Positions 26,789-36,375 of a DNA stretch of 64,000 nucleotides are shown here, in pieces. The stretch is from Dokdonia sp. Dokd-P16 (lineage in GTDB: Bacteria; Bacteroidota; Bacteroidia; Flavobacteriales; Flavobacteriaceae): positions 1,921,001 through 1,985,000 of the forward strand of contig NZ_CP029151.1 in assembly GCF_003095655.1 (NCBI RefSeq), in the 5' to 3' direction. The translations under genes were made by a program, and so were the position numbers. A model generated the notes under the pieces. It made no database searches, was not told the DNA's origin, and saw only the letters and a list, made by a program, of their open reading frames with translations. The stretch's first letter is position 1, and each line of letters starts with the position of its first letter.

Positions 26789-28141
26789 ATGTTTAAAAAG
26801 ATACTTATAGCAAATCGTGGTGAGATTGCACTCCGTGTGATACGCACGTGTAAGGAGATGGGAATCAAAACCGTAGCGGTATACTCTACTGCAGATCGTG
26901 AGAGTTTACACGTGAAGTTTGCAGATGAGGCCGTATGTATAGGACCTGCGCCTAGTGCAGAGTCTTATCTTAAAATGTCTAATGTTATTGCTGCTGCAGA
27001 GATTACAAATGCAGACGCAATTCACCCGGGATATGGTTTCTTATCTGAGAACGCAAAGTTTTCAAAAATATGTGAGGAGCACGATATTAAATTTATAGGA
27101 GCATCTGCAGAGATGATTTCTAAAATGGGAGATAAGGCAACTGCAAAGAAAACAATGAAAGCAGCCGGTGTACCATGTGTACCTGGATCTGACGGAATTA
27201 TAAAAGACTTTGAAGAGTGCCAGAAACTAGCAAAAGAAACTGGTTACCCTGTTATGCTTAAAGCTACTGCCGGTGGTGGTGGTAAAGGTATGCGTGCTGT
27301 ATGGAAGAAAGAAGATCTTCTTAAGGCTTGGGAAGGTGCTCGTCAAGAAAGTGCTGCGGCATTTGGAAATGATGGCATGTATATGGAAAAGCTTATTGAA
27401 GAGCCACGCCATATTGAAATCCAGATTGTAGGAGATAGCAACGGTAAAGCGTGTCACCTCTCTGAAAGAGATTGTTCTGTACAAAGACGTCACCAAAAAC
27501 TTACTGAGGAGACTCCGTCACCATTTATGACAGATGACCTACGTGAGCGTATGGGAGAAGCTGCTGTAAAAGCTGCCGAATATATTAAGTATGAAGGAGC
27601 AGGTACGGTTGAGTTTCTTGTAGATAAACATCGCAACTTCTACTTCATGGAGATGAACACTCGTATCCAAGTAGAGCATCCTATTACAGAGCAGGTAGTA
27701 GATTACGATTTAATACGTGAGCAAATACTTGTTGCTGCTGGAGTACCAGTATCAGGAAAGAATTATTACCCACAGTTACACTCTATCGAGTGTCGTATAA
27801 ATGCAGAAGATCCTTATAACGGTTTTAGACCATCACCAGGGCGCATTACTAATTTGCATGCACCAGGAGGTCACGGAGTACGTATAGATACTCACGTTTA
27901 TAGTGGTTATATGATTCCTCCTAATTATGACTCTATGATTGCAAAGTTGATTACTACTGCGCAAACTAGAGAAGAGGCAATTAATAAAATGAAGCGTGCT
28001 CTTGATGAGTTTGTGATTGAAGGTATTAAAACAACAATTCCTTTTCACAGACAGTTGATGGATCACCCGGATTATATAGCTGGTAATTATACAACGAAGT
28101 TTATGGAAGACTTTGTAATGAAGCCAGCAGAACAAGAATAG
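26789..28141 (+). CDS. accC: Acetyl-CoA carboxylase, biotin carboxylase subunit
   Basis: This encodes 450 aa. It begins [22 protein letters not shown], with the ATP-grasp glycine loop [12 protein letters not shown] and the catalytic region [45 protein letters not shown]. The C-terminal biotin-carboxylase domain ([18 protein letters not shown]) is complete. It carboxylates the biotin on AccB. It is last in the fabH-accB-accC operon, with a strong terminator 7 bp downstream. Confidence 0.97.
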   Translation: MFKKILIANRGEIALRVIRTCKEMGIKTVAVYSTADRESLHVKFADEAVCIGPAPSAESYLKMSNVIAAAEITNADAIHPGYGFLSENAKFSKICEEHDIKFIGASAEMISKMGDKATAKKTMKAAGVPCVPGSDGIIKDFEECQKLAKETGYPVMLKATAGGGGKGMRAVWKKEDLLKAWEGARQESAAAFGNDGMYMEKLIEEPRHIEIQIVGDSNGKACHLSERDCSVQRRHQKLTEETPSPFMTDDLRERMGEAAVKAAEYIKYEGAGTVEFLVDKHRNFYFMEMNTRIQVEHPITEQVVDYDLIREQILVAAGVPVSGKNYYPQLHSIECRINAEDPYNGFRPSPGRITNLHAPGGHGVRIDTHVYSGYMIPPNYDSMIAKLITTAQTREEAINKMKRALDEFVIEGIKTTIPFHRQLMDHPDYIAGNYTTKFMEDFVMKPAEQE

Positions 28142-28147
28142 TTTTTA

Positions 28148-28177
28148 AAAAATCTCGATAGCAATATCGAGATTTTT
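28148..28177 (+). terminator. Terminator after accC
   Basis: AAAAATCTCGATA-GCAA-TATCGAGATTTTT, a 13-bp perfect stem followed by T residues. Confidence 0.92.
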
Positions 28178-28200
28178 TTGATTTAGATGATAGCAGTAGA

Positions 28201-28674
28201 TTACTTTAATTGGGCTCGCAACATCTTTTTTATAAGCACTATCTGCCCAAAATGATAATGTGAGTGTTCTAATAAGCCTACTAAGTTATGCTCATAACTG
28301 CCATATTTTTTCAACACAAATTCTTCTTTTAATTTCTCTTGAGGAAAATCTTTTGCTAGTTGTGCACAGCGATGTGTCGCCGCATAGAGTTGTTCTTTTT
28401 GTAATTGCCATGCTGCTTCCGTAGTGATCAAGGGAGCATCAAAACTTAAAGAATCCTTAGCAAGAAGTGGTTTGCCTTCTAGTACGTCTCCCACAGCATT
28501 TATGTAATAGTGAATATGAAATACTAGCTGCGCTATACTGTTGAGTCCATAGAGACTCGTGATGGCCTCTTCTACAGAAACATCATCTAGGTGTTGCAAT
28601 AGATGTGATCCCGTCAGATTAGGCCCTGTAATGAGTTGCTGTAGGTGAACGCCTAGTAATTGTGAAGTAGTCAT
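28201..28674 (-). CDS. DinB-family putative metal-dependent enzyme
   Basis: This encodes 157 aa, all helical. The spaced His residues of the DinB/YfiT four-helix bundle are visible: FHIHYY near residue 53 and LEHSHYHFGQIVLIKK near residue 137. These bind a metal in the family, members of which act as thiol or bacillithiol transferases or remain uncharacterised. It is a single gene, divergent from the LpxR-like gene, with an exact palindromic repeat in the shared spacer. Exact substrate unknown. Confidence 0.8.
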   Translation of the reverse strand: MTTSQLLGVHLQQLITGPNLTGSHLLQHLDDVSVEEAITSLYGLNSIAQLVFHIHYYINAVGDVLEGKPLLAKDSLSFDAPLITTEAAWQLQKEQLYAATHRCAQLAKDFPQEKLKEEFVLKKYGSYEHNLVGLLEHSHYHFGQIVLIKKMLRAQLK

Positions 28675-28707
28675 CTATCGTAATTTTTTACAAGATATTA
28701 TTTATTA

Positions 28708-28723
28708 CGCTTTCGCGAAAGCG
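28708..28723. repeat. 16-bp palindromic repeat, exact copy 8
   Basis: Exact copy between the divergent DinB and LpxR-like genes, 33 bp from one start and 82 bp from the other. Confidence 0.95.
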
Positions 28724-28805
28724 TATATAGAGACCATAACCTTTATGATATATAATTAGGATCTTATTTTAAAAACCTTGATTGCAAATTTCTCGTATAC
28801 TTAGT

Positions 28806-29768
28806 ATGAGGAATTTGTGTTGTCTATTAGTTATGTTATCGCTTTCAAGCCAGTATTCTTGGAGCCAAAAAATTGATAATACTACTTCCTATAGAGCAAT
28901 AAATACGGATCATTATTTTAGGTTTAGCTATGACAATGACTACTTTGCTGCAACAGATGAAAATTATACCCAAGGCTATAGTTTTGAATTGGTAGCACCA
29001 TTTTTAGCGAAAAATCCTGTCAATAAGTTGTTTTATATACCTAAAAATACCGAGCGTCGCTATGGATTATCCATCGAGCATATAGGGTTTACACCTAATC
29101 ATTATGAGCTCCCAGAAATACAAGTGAGCGACAGGCCATTTGCTGCAGCAATAATGCTCAAGAGCTCCATGATTGCGGTAGATGTTTCTGCAAAAAGTAT
29201 ATTTAGTAGTGGTTTAAGTATTGGAATTATAGGTCCTGGAGCTTTTGGCGAAGAAATGCAGCGAGGCATTCATGAGGCTACGGGAAATAAAATTCCGCTG
29301 GGGTGGAGAAATCAAATTAAAAATGATCTCATACTTAACTACGAACTAGGATATGAGAAGCAACTATTGAGGTACGAAGATTTATTCTCGCTTCAAGCGA
29401 GTGCACATGCAAAAGTAGGAACTCTTTTTACTAATGGATCATTAGGATTAAATAGTACTGTGGGGATTATTAATAATTCATTTTCATCACTATCAGAGCG
29501 TAGCGGTTTTAAACTATACGCCTATGCCGCCCCTATGGTGAGCGTCATTGGTTATGACGCTACATTACAAGGAGGATTGATTAATCGAGATAGTCCATAC
29601 ACCATTGCGTCTGGAGATGTGCAAAGAGTAACGGGACAGTTTGATTATGGACTTATTCTTAAAACGAAAAAGCTCTATTTTGAATACACTCGCTCAGTAA
29701 TTACAAAGGAATTTGCGACTGGCAGCTCTTATAAATGGGGAGGTATTAGGATTGGGTTTACGTTGTAA
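28806..29768 (+). CDS. LpxR-type lipid A deacylase (DUF2219)
   Basis: This encodes 320 aa, an outer-membrane beta-barrel after a signal peptide (MRNLCCLLVMLSLSSQYSWSQ). The LpxR hallmark is at the N-terminus: FSYDNDYFAATDENYTQGYSF, containing the Asn-Asp pair used for catalysis and calcium binding in LpxR as I recall it. The protein ends in a barrel strand (KWGGIRIGFTL). It is expected to remove 3'-acyloxyacyl chains from lipid A. The ATG at 28806 starts the signal peptide; a TTG 24 bases upstream is less likely. Confidence 0.85.
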   Translation: MRNLCCLLVMLSLSSQYSWSQKIDNTTSYRAINTDHYFRFSYDNDYFAATDENYTQGYSFELVAPFLAKNPVNKLFYIPKNTERRYGLSIEHIGFTPNHYELPEIQVSDRPFAAAIMLKSSMIAVDVSAKSIFSSGLSIGIIGPGAFGEEMQRGIHEATGNKIPLGWRNQIKNDLILNYELGYEKQLLRYEDLFSLQASAHAKVGTLFTNGSLGLNSTVGIINNSFSSLSERSGFKLYAYAAPMVSVIGYDATLQGGLINRDSPYTIASGDVQRVTGQFDYGLILKTKKLYFEYTRSVITKEFATGSSYKWGGIRIGFTL

Positions 29769-29836
29769 AAGCTTGTCTTGATTTACTAGAGTTTTTACTG
29801 CTGTTTACAGATACCTTTTAGTAAATGCGTATGCTT

Positions 29837-30025
29837 TTACTGAGTTCGTAAGATTTTTTCCATAGAACGACCTCTGGCTAGTTCATCAACTAGTTTGTCA
29901 AGGTATCTAACTTGTCGCGTAAGATCGTTCTCTATTTCTTCGATACGATAACCGCAAATAACTCCTTTGATAAGCTGAGCATTAGGATGAAGTGATGCAT
30001 TTTCAAAAAATGTAGTAAACGTTAC
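29837..30025 (-). pseudogene. DUF2200 gene remnant, C-terminal fragment only
   Basis: The minus strand encodes 62 residues from [20 protein letters not shown] to a TAA. They include [31 protein letters not shown] and SMEKILR, matching the C-terminal half of DUF2200 proteins as I know them. An in-frame TAG and no start codon precede it, and the fragment begins within 3 bp of the stop of the neighbouring acetyltransferase gene. The N-terminal half (about 55 residues) is missing, consistent with a deletion that joined the two genes. The rest of 29769-30027 shows nothing else. Confidence 0.65.
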
Positions 30026-30027
30026 AT

Positions 30028-30717
30028 TTATTCTTTTCTACAATATAACCACCAGTTCATATCTCTAGTGACCTCAAATCCTAATCTTTCATATAATGGG
30101 ATTGCAAGGTTCCCTTTATTCGTATGTAAAATGGGTGTCTTGTTTTCTTTTAAGATCTCTTTGGCATTGTAAGCAATGAGCTGACTAGCTAATTTTTGCT
30201 TTGTGTAATCTGGATGGGTGACTACGGAGCTTATTTCTACAAAGAGATTGGTTTGCATGCGCTGTCCAGCGATGGCAACTAGTTTGCCGTTTTTAATAAT
30301 TCCATAGAAATGGCCCATTTCAAAGCTGCGCTTTTGATAGAAACCTGGCATTACTAACCATACAAGCTCATAAATTTCATCAATATAAGATTTGTCCAAT
30401 AATATGATCTCTTCGGTGATTTCAACTTTACTTAATTCTTTCAACACCATCTGGCACCCATCAATTTTTCTGTCTAGTACAACTTTTGTTTCATCTATTT
30501 GAGGTGTTTGGTTTTCTGTAACGAAGAAGAAATCTTTTCTTGTTTTTATATATTCTCTAGAAGCAGTTGCAGTCTTTGCTTCATTAAAGAAAGCTCCAAA
30601 CGTACATACCGCGGGATCATAAAAAAGAACACCATCAAAAGTAACGGCAAACTTTTTATGTGTTTCATCTAAAGAATACCAGACAGGGTTTTCTAATTGT
30701 TGGGGTAGGGTTGTCAT
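30028..30717 (-). CDS. GNAT-family N-acetyltransferase
   Basis: This encodes 229 aa. A degenerate N-terminal half precedes a C-terminal GNAT fold. The acetyl-CoA region is [29 protein letters not shown], with TKQKLAS in place of the usual Q/RxxGxG/A, followed by [21 protein letters not shown]. The substrate is unknown. The stop codon directly abuts a DUF2200 remnant, so the C-terminus may have been altered by a deletion. It stands apart from the MazG-like gene by 102 bp. Confidence 0.85.
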   Translation of the reverse strand: MTTLPQQLENPVWYSLDETHKKFAVTFDGVLFYDPAVCTFGAFFNEAKTATASREYIKTRKDFFFVTENQTPQIDETKVVLDRKIDGCQMVLKELSKVEITEEIILLDKSYIDEIYELVWLVMPGFYQKRSFEMGHFYGIIKNGKLVAIAGQRMQTNLFVEISSVVTHPDYTKQKLASQLIAYNAKEILKENKTPILHTNKGNLAIPLYERLGFEVTRDMNWWLYCRKE

Positions 30718-30819
30718 TGAGCTGATGGAAGATTAAGTTTTATTAAAATTTTTACAGTTCTGTAGTCGTTTATAAAGTTGATTTCTTAACCAAAAGTATA
30801 CCTATAAGAAAGTTTGAAA

Positions 30820-31125
30820 TTATGACTTTATATGTGAATAGCTATTATTTGAATTCTTCTTCCAAGTTCGCTTCATATTGATGGTAAGCTTCTCTTCGTA
30901 GGCTATCATTACTTCTTCTGCGCTTATTCCCATTCTAGCTGCTACGTCAAATATGCACATGATAGCATCTGCATACTCCACTGGATTTTTGATGTTCTTA
31001 GTAATATCCTCCTCAATTTCTCGTATCTCTTCTTTTGCTTTTTGAAGCGATCCCATTGGGGTTGCTTCTGTAAATGTTCTAAGAGACCATTCTAGTCTTT
31101 CCTTTTCTAATGCGATGATATCCAT
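30820..31125 (-). CDS. MazG-like (DUF550) nucleotide pyrophosphohydrolase
   Basis: This encodes 101 aa. The all-alpha MazG-like pattern is visible: LEWSLRTFTEATPMGSLQKAKEEIREIEED has the E-x-x-E-I/x-E metal ligands, and VEYADAIMCIFDVAARMG has the conserved acidic Asp. The WSLRTF opening and the final KRTW match the DUF550 dATP/dGTP pyrophosphohydrolase group, originally phage-derived. It would hydrolyse (d)NTPs in nucleotide-pool cleaning. A DUF4328 gene ends at its 5' side on the same strand with a 25-bp gap, so the two may be co-transcribed. Confidence 0.7.
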   Translation of the reverse strand: MDIIALEKERLEWSLRTFTEATPMGSLQKAKEEIREIEEDITKNIKNPVEYADAIMCIFDVAARMGISAEEVMIAYEEKLTINMKRTWKKNSNNSYSHIKS

Positions 31126-31150
31126 GATTCGGTTAATTTTAAGCTATTTA

Positions 31151-31927
31151 CTAAATAGATTCTTGTTTTTCTAAACTTGAAATTTTCTCTTCTTTAGACG
31201 AATAGTTTTTGATAATAGTTACGGTCACGATAGCTAGCGGTATTCCTAATATCGACATAACCATGTCTGCAATAGTACTATTCATTAAGGTCTCAATAGT
31301 TTGTTCTTTAAAGATACTCTTAAGTACATAATTACCTACATAGTTAGATACAATCCATAGCGTCCACCAAAGTCCGATAACTGTAGTATTGCTGTCTAAG
31401 TAGTTAGAGTCTTTAGCTTTTATTAAACGTGTTGTTTTTTTCCACATTTCCTTCATTATCTGATACGGACGATACAATGAAATTATAGGTACAAACCAAC
31501 TACCTGCAGCCCATCCATCTGTGTGGTTTGTTTTTGTTCTGATATTCAGGTTGTAGTAGGCTCTTCTAAACCATTGAATAAACGTTACTGTAGATGTTAT
31601 AAATATGATTGTGTAAAGAATGGCTACAATTTGTTCTCTAGTGTCGTTTGCATTTAGTGCTTGCTCAGTAACAAACTCATCATTTTGTATTAACCTTAGA
31701 ATGTCATACTGTAGGTAAGATGATATGATTGAGAAGATGTCGAGAATCATTACAAGCCAGATTAATGTCTGTGCAATTTTTGCTCTTTTCAGATTTGGCT
31801 TTATGGCATTTACGTTATAAGTTATTCTTGTTTTAGTCGGGTTGTTGTTACTGTTTTCTACGTTTGAATTTTCCAAGGGAGTAGCCGGTTTTTTTAGTTT
31901 ATATATTTCTAAGTGATATGGAGCCAC
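31151..31927 (-). CDS. DUF4328 membrane protein
   Basis: This encodes up to 258 aa with about four transmembrane helices (near residues 50-75, 100-118, 178-198 and 222-240). The family signature IQWFRRAYYNLN followed by DGWAAGSWFVPIISLYRPYQIMKEMW is clear. Function is unknown. The start is uncertain: the frame opens at a GTG (31927) and no ATG occurs before the first helix, so the true protein may begin at a later non-ATG codon. The first 45 residues are Asn-rich and may be a disordered tail. Confidence 0.8.
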   Translation of the reverse strand: MAPYHLEIYKLKKPATPLENSNVENSNNNPTKTRITYNVNAIKPNLKRAKIAQTLIWLVMILDIFSIISSYLQYDILRLIQNDEFVTEQALNANDTREQIVAILYTIIFITSTVTFIQWFRRAYYNLNIRTKTNHTDGWAAGSWFVPIISLYRPYQIMKEMWKKTTRLIKAKDSNYLDSNTTVIGLWWTLWIVSNYVGNYVLKSIFKEQTIETLMNSTIADMVMSILGIPLAIVTVTIIKNYSSKEEKISSLEKQESI

Positions 31928-32043
31928 CGAAAATACAACACCTTAGTGCTTTATTTTTACGGATTCCCATATAATCATATTTTTTTTGAAATAAAGTGCA
32001 TGTAAGGTTATCAGAAATAAGTTTTAACACACAGTTTAAAACC

Positions 32044-32077
32044 AAAAAAACCACCACAGTTTCCTGAGGTGGTTTTT
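32044..32077 (-). terminator. Terminator of the Fe-S membrane protein operon
   Basis: On the minus strand AAAAACCACC pairs with GGTGGTTTTT and is followed by more T, 37 bp after the stop at 32114. Confidence 0.88.
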
Positions 32078-32089
32078 GAAATATCACAT

Positions 32090-32103
32090 TTTCGCGAAAG
32101 CGT
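32090..32103. repeat. Palindromic repeat, degenerate copy
   Basis: TTTTCGCGAAAGCG: one half-site is intact and the other has lost its CGC end. It lies between the stop and the terminator of the Fe-S protein gene, 10 bp from the stop. Confidence 0.75.
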
Positions 32104-32113
32104 AATAAAATAG

Positions 32114-33748
32114 TTACGCTACATCTTGATCATTATTTACATAGTCCATAAGGTCTACGTCATTACCTAGTAATACTTGAGTAGGATTGATACGACCTGC
32201 TTCTGGTCCGTTTTCTAATTTAAGTACGCCACGAGGACATACAGCACTACATACACCACAACCTACACAGCTAGAGCGCACGATGTTTTCTCCCTTTTGA
32301 GCATATGCACGTACATCAATTCCTTGCTCACAATAGGTAGAACAGTTACCACAAGAGATACATTGCCCTCCGTTTGTAGTGATCCTAAAACGAGATTTAA
32401 AACGTTGTACAAATCCTAAGTAGGCTGCTAGCGGGCATCCAAAACGACACCATACACGGTTACCAAAAATAGGGTAGAACCCAGTCCCGATTACTCCTGC
32501 AAACCAAGCTCCTATCAAGAAACTATACGTATCCTTAATCCACTGCGTGTTGATACCTAGTAGCGACTCTGCTCCTGTGAAGTAGCAATACAAAGTAACC
32601 ACGGTCATTACAAGTGAGAAAGCAAGTACAGAATGAATGAGCCATCGCTCCAGCTTCCAGGCTTTCATAGATTTATTAGAATGCTGGCGGTAGGGATCGC
32701 CAAGAGTTTCGGCAAGTCCACCACAACCACAAACCCAACTACAGTACCATCTTTTTCCGAAGAAGTATACCATTACTGGCACAATAACTAGTGTAAGCAC
32801 AATACCCCATACGAGGATGAAAATACCTAGGCCACCACTCTGAGTAAGTGTGTCGAGATTCCACTCAAAGAAGAAATCATAATCTAGCGGGAATGCGTTT
32901 TTAAAATCATAACCAGGCTTTCCTAAACTTGCCATAATCTCAGGGATAAGAAAGGCAAATACAATCTGGAAGAATAGTACAGATGTAGTACGTACAATCT
33001 GGTATTTATTGTGACGGTATTTTATATACATACGCACCGCCATAGTTACCATAATCACACAGTATAAAAAGCCATATACAAACCACTGGCTCGCATCACC
33101 TCCGTTAAGCGCATTACTTATAGGGTCGAGTACAAATGTCCAGTTTACCACATAGTCTGCATTAAAATAAAGTACGAGATAAAATAGTACGAGGTACACA
33201 AGCACCAGCCAGGCAATCCATCCTCTATTTGTTGCTGCCTCGTGATATACGTGGTCATTTTTGATACCTGGTTTGCCTAGCAACACGAGATTAGGAAAAA
33301 TGAACATAAGAGCTCCTAGTATTCCTAGCCCAAAGGTTAAGAACCACATAAGTCCTTTATTTTCTACTATAAATCCTGTTCCGGCTTTTTTGGCTAGTGA
33401 GAAGCTAAAGGCTTGAAAGTCTTTATCATTTATTCTGTACTGATATTGTTCTCCTTTTTTATCCCACTCTTTAGCTGCGTCATACTTAGCTATTTGAGCA
33501 TCATAATAGGTGTTATTTTCGGCAAGGGCATTACGTATGGCACCTGTAAAAGCAAATGTGCCGAGTTTTTTACCCACTACGTTATCTGAGATTTTTTGAG
33601 CTACTAGCTCACTTTTAATTCCTTTTTCAGAAATAAAGGAATCAAGTTGTTCTTGTTTTAAGGTGAAGTCTCCCATAAAGATGGAAGCTGTCCAGATGGC
33701 AAGCCCAGTAATAAAGATCACCAAGCCTAGGTTTTTAATAATTTTCAT
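32114..33748 (-). CDS. NapH/NosR-like polyferredoxin membrane protein
   Basis: This encodes 544 aa. About seven transmembrane helices carry cytoplasmic Cys motifs CSWVCGCGGLAETLGDPYR and WCRFGCPLAAYLG, typical of NapH/NosR/RdxA-type quinol-linked electron carriers. Two 4Fe-4S clusters follow: CISCGNCSTYCEQGI and CVGCGVCSAVCPRGV. It probably moves electrons between the quinone pool and a partner. The gene begins 21 bp after the FAD oxidoreductase gene, so NADH-linked electrons may enter from that partner. No nos or nap genes are in the window, so the terminal acceptor is unknown. Confidence 0.88.
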   Translation of the reverse strand: MKIIKNLGLVIFITGLAIWTASIFMGDFTLKQEQLDSFISEKGIKSELVAQKISDNVVGKKLGTFAFTGAIRNALAENNTYYDAQIAKYDAAKEWDKKGEQYQYRINDKDFQAFSFSLAKKAGTGFIVENKGLMWFLTFGLGILGALMFIFPNLVLLGKPGIKNDHVYHEAATNRGWIAWLVLVYLVLFYLVLYFNADYVVNWTFVLDPISNALNGGDASQWFVYGFLYCVIMVTMAVRMYIKYRHNKYQIVRTTSVLFFQIVFAFLIPEIMASLGKPGYDFKNAFPLDYDFFFEWNLDTLTQSGGLGIFILVWGIVLTLVIVPVMVYFFGKRWYCSWVCGCGGLAETLGDPYRQHSNKSMKAWKLERWLIHSVLAFSLVMTVVTLYCYFTGAESLLGINTQWIKDTYSFLIGAWFAGVIGTGFYPIFGNRVWCRFGCPLAAYLGFVQRFKSRFRITTNGGQCISCGNCSTYCEQGIDVRAYAQKGENIVRSSCVGCGVCSAVCPRGVLKLENGPEAGRINPTQVLLGNDVDLMDYVNNDQDVA

Positions 33749-33769
33749 AAGTGTAAGTCGTTAGGTTGG

Positions 33770-35110
33770 TTATGCAAAAATTCTTTTCCAGCTTTTCTTT
33801 TTGGGACTAAGCGATGTCCCGTATGCAGCATTATAAGCATCGAGAATATCTTTCTCGTAATGGCTATAAAACTCAGGATCAAAGTTGGCATCCTTAAGAT
33901 GCTCTAGTACATAGTCTGTAGTTTGCCCTTCGGTAAGCCAGCGGTCAAATAGTTCATGACGCAGGCGTATTCCAAAATTATTTATTCCTATAAACTTGCG
34001 AGTACCTTCTTGCATCTCGATAGTGATACATTTATTATCATCCTTATGCATCCAGTGAAAGTGTATATTACCTTCTTTAGGTTTTGAGAATACCCATCCA
34101 TAGGTCTGGTATTCTATATCCATAAACTTAGCACTATTAAACCAGTGCCCAGGGTTATATGCCGTAGGTTTTCCAGTAAGTGTCTGAGCAAGTGCCTCGC
34201 CCATCATTCTACCAGTGTACCACACAGCCTCTATAGGACGACGGCCGTTTATACCGTCGTGCTGCTCTGCACAATCACCTATGGCATAAATATCTTTTAT
34301 ATTAGTCTCTAGCATAGGATTGACCTTGATACCTCGTCCTATCTCAATACCGCTATCTTTTAAGAAAGCCACATTAGGAGACACACCAGCGGTAAGTCCC
34401 ACTACGTTGCAGGCTATTTCTTCTCCTGTCTCTTTTATAGTTACAGCGCGTACTTTACCATTATCATCTGCTAGAATACTATCTAGATTAAAGCCTAAAC
34501 GTAAATCTACGTGGTGAGATTTAATGTGTCTGTTAATCATCTCACTTTCTCCTTGTGGTAAAACACCATTCCAGAAACTATTTTCTCGTACTAAAAATGT
34601 GACCGGTATATCACGCGTGAGCAGCATCTCTACCATCTCAATACCTATAAGACCGCCACCTACTACCACAGCACGTTTACAGGTTTCTTTATCTGGAGCA
34701 TTTGCCTCTAGTTTATCTAGATCTTGTTTTGAGTACAACCCTTGTACACCATCGAGATCTTGTCCTGGCCAGCCAAATTTATTAGGAGTAGATCCCACGG
34801 CAAGTACCAGCTTATCATAACTCATTTTTTCACCACCAGAGAGTAGTAATTGTTTGTTTTCATGATCTACAGTCTCTACAAAAGCGCGTTTAAGATCGAT
34901 ACGGTTTTTCTTCCAGAAGTAATCTTCATACGGCTTTGTATGTTCATATTTCATGTGTCCCATATAGATATACATGAGCGCCGTACGAGAAAAGAAGTGA
35001 TCCGTTTCGGCAGAAATGATGGTGATCTTTTTGTCAGAAGCCTTGCGGATGTGTCTCGCGGTGGTAACGCCAGAAATACCGTTGCCTATAATGACGATGT
35101 GTTCTTCCAT
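33770..35110 (-). CDS. NAD(P)/FAD-dependent oxidoreductase
   Basis: This encodes 446 aa. The FAD dinucleotide site is VIIGNGISGVTTARHI, the NAD(P) site is VVVGGGLIGIEMVEML and the second FAD motif is DIYAIGDCAEQ. The fold matches nitrite-reductase/rubredoxin-reductase-type oxidoreductases, with a C-terminal domain (from about 330) of its own. It pairs with the NapH-like Fe-S membrane protein 21 bp downstream, suggesting an NAD(P)H-to-membrane electron path. The ATG at 35110 is used because upstream codons would translate two degenerate palindromic repeats. Confidence 0.88.
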   Translation of the reverse strand: MEEHIVIIGNGISGVTTARHIRKASDKKITIISAETDHFFSRTALMYIYMGHMKYEHTKPYEDYFWKKNRIDLKRAFVETVDHENKQLLLSGGEKMSYDKLVLAVGSTPNKFGWPGQDLDGVQGLYSKQDLDKLEANAPDKETCKRAVVVGGGLIGIEMVEMLLTRDIPVTFLVRENSFWNGVLPQGESEMINRHIKSHHVDLRLGFNLDSILADDNGKVRAVTIKETGEEIACNVVGLTAGVSPNVAFLKDSGIEIGRGIKVNPMLETNIKDIYAIGDCAEQHDGINGRRPIEAVWYTGRMMGEALAQTLTGKPTAYNPGHWFNSAKFMDIEYQTYGWVFSKPKEGNIHFHWMHKDDNKCITIEMQEGTRKFIGINNFGIRLRHELFDRWLTEGQTTDYVLEHLKDANFDPEFYSHYEKDILDAYNAAYGTSLSPKKKSWKRIFA

Positions 35111-35174
35111 AGAGGTTGGTTTTATATAATTTTCACCTAAGTAAAAACTAAAAAATGAATGGTTGTTGTTGTCT

Positions 35175-35187
35175 CGCTTTCGCGAAA
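35175..35187. repeat. Palindromic repeat, degenerate copy
   Basis: CGCTTTCGCGAAA then AAA; the last GCG is lost. Upstream of the FAD oxidoreductase gene and 16 bp from another degenerate copy. Confidence 0.7.
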
Positions 35188-35203
35188 AAATCTTTTTGTT
35201 ACC

Positions 35204-35216
35204 CTTTCGCGAAAGC
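35204..35216. repeat. Palindromic repeat, degenerate copy
   Basis: CTTTCGCGAAAGC lacking the outer bases on both sides. It and the copy at 35175 form the only closely paired copies in the window. Confidence 0.7.
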
Positions 35217-35467
35217 AAAATATATAGTAGTCTAAACAAGTATTTTAAAACTTGTTTCTATGAGATAACATATCCTTGGGTCGTTTTAAAGATAGTAAAC
35301 TTAATGTGATGCTGTCTATTTAGAATTTATCTAAATGAAAAAGTGCTGTAAGGAAATTATAGTCTTGATTATGGAGCGTACTGAACTGGTTATTTTAAAT
35401 TTTTAATGATCTGGCTGTAAGTCTCTCTATTTGAGCTCGACCCATTGTGCAGAAAAAAAGTTTACTT

Positions 35468-36190
35468 ATGAAATCAATTACCAACCTCGCACTACTTCTA
35501 TTAATCACCTTGTCAAGTGTGCACATCCAAGCACAAGACACGGCAGCATTTTTTGCTAATGCAGATACTTTTTTTAAAGCAAACGTAAAAAATGGGCTAG
35601 TGAATTATAAAGCGGTAAAGGCAAATCCACAAGCGCTAGATAAGCTATTAGAAAATGCAGCATCTATATCTGTAAGCACATCTGACGCGGCAACGTATCA
35701 ATCTTTCTGGATTAACGCATATAATCTAGCGGTAATTAAAGGAATCACAGAGAAGTACCCAGTAAAACAACCACTATCTATAAAAGGTTTTTTTGATAAA
35801 AACACCTACAAGTTAGGCGGGACGAATATTACCTTAAATGATATTGAAAATAAGAAACTCAGAGCACAATTTCCTGGAGAACCTCGTTTTCACTTTGTAC
35901 TAGTATGTGCAGGTTTAGGGTGTCCTCCTATTATCAATGAGGCATATACACCAGCCAAATTAAAATCACAACTACAACGCCAGACCACGATTGCTGTTAA
36001 TAATCCTAACTTCATTAAAGTGAAAGGTAACAAGGTCCAGATTTCTCAAATATTTGAGTGGTATAAAGAAGATTTTGTGCGCAAGGGTACAGAAATAGAT
36101 TTTCTAAATAAATACCGTAAAGAAGCAATTTCTAGTGATGCAAAGCTTTCATACTATCCATATGACTGGACGCTTAATGATACTAAATAA
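35468..36190 (+). CDS. DUF547 secreted protein
   Basis: This encodes 240 aa with a signal peptide (MKSITNLALLLLITLSSVHIQAQ). The DUF547 pattern follows: GLVNYKAVKANPQAL, YQSFWINAYNLAVIKGI, DIENKKLRAQFPGEPRFHFVLVCAGLGCPPI and KIEWYKEDF-like IFEWYKEDF. DUF547 shares the papain/transglutaminase-like Cys and His in its core (the Cys near GCPP). Function is unproven. Two lipoprotein relatives occur in the arsenosugar island; this one is soluble and stands alone. ATG 35468 is preferred to a GTG 21 bases upstream. Confidence 0.85.
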   Translation: MKSITNLALLLLITLSSVHIQAQDTAAFFANADTFFKANVKNGLVNYKAVKANPQALDKLLENAASISVSTSDAATYQSFWINAYNLAVIKGITEKYPVKQPLSIKGFFDKNTYKLGGTNITLNDIENKKLRAQFPGEPRFHFVLVCAGLGCPPIINEAYTPAKLKSQLQRQTTIAVNNPNFIKVKGNKVQISQIFEWYKEDFVRKGTEIDFLNKYRKEAISSDAKLSYYPYDWTLNDTK

Positions 36191-36257
36191 AAGTTCTAGT
36201 ACATTAGAGTTGGTATAAATCACTTGCTCTAACTCCAATAAAATTTATCTATTACAA

Positions 36258-36340
36258 CTACTCGACATCAGTCGAGGTAGGTAACTATTGTCTAAAAAAG
36301 CCGTTCTCACCAGATAGTATTAAACCCTAGCCGTCTGGTG
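36258..36340 (+). promoter_or_regulatory. Two hairpins in the leader of the barrel gene
   Basis: CTACTCGAC-ATCA-GTCGAGGTAG (36258-36280, one bulge) and CACCAGA/TCTGGTG arms (36308-36314 and 36334-36340) lie between the DUF547 stop and the barrel ATG. No T-run follows either one. They could be a weak terminator and a leader structure. Confidence 0.35.
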
Positions 36341-36375
36341 TGTAACGCACAAATAAATAATCAAAAACAACTACA

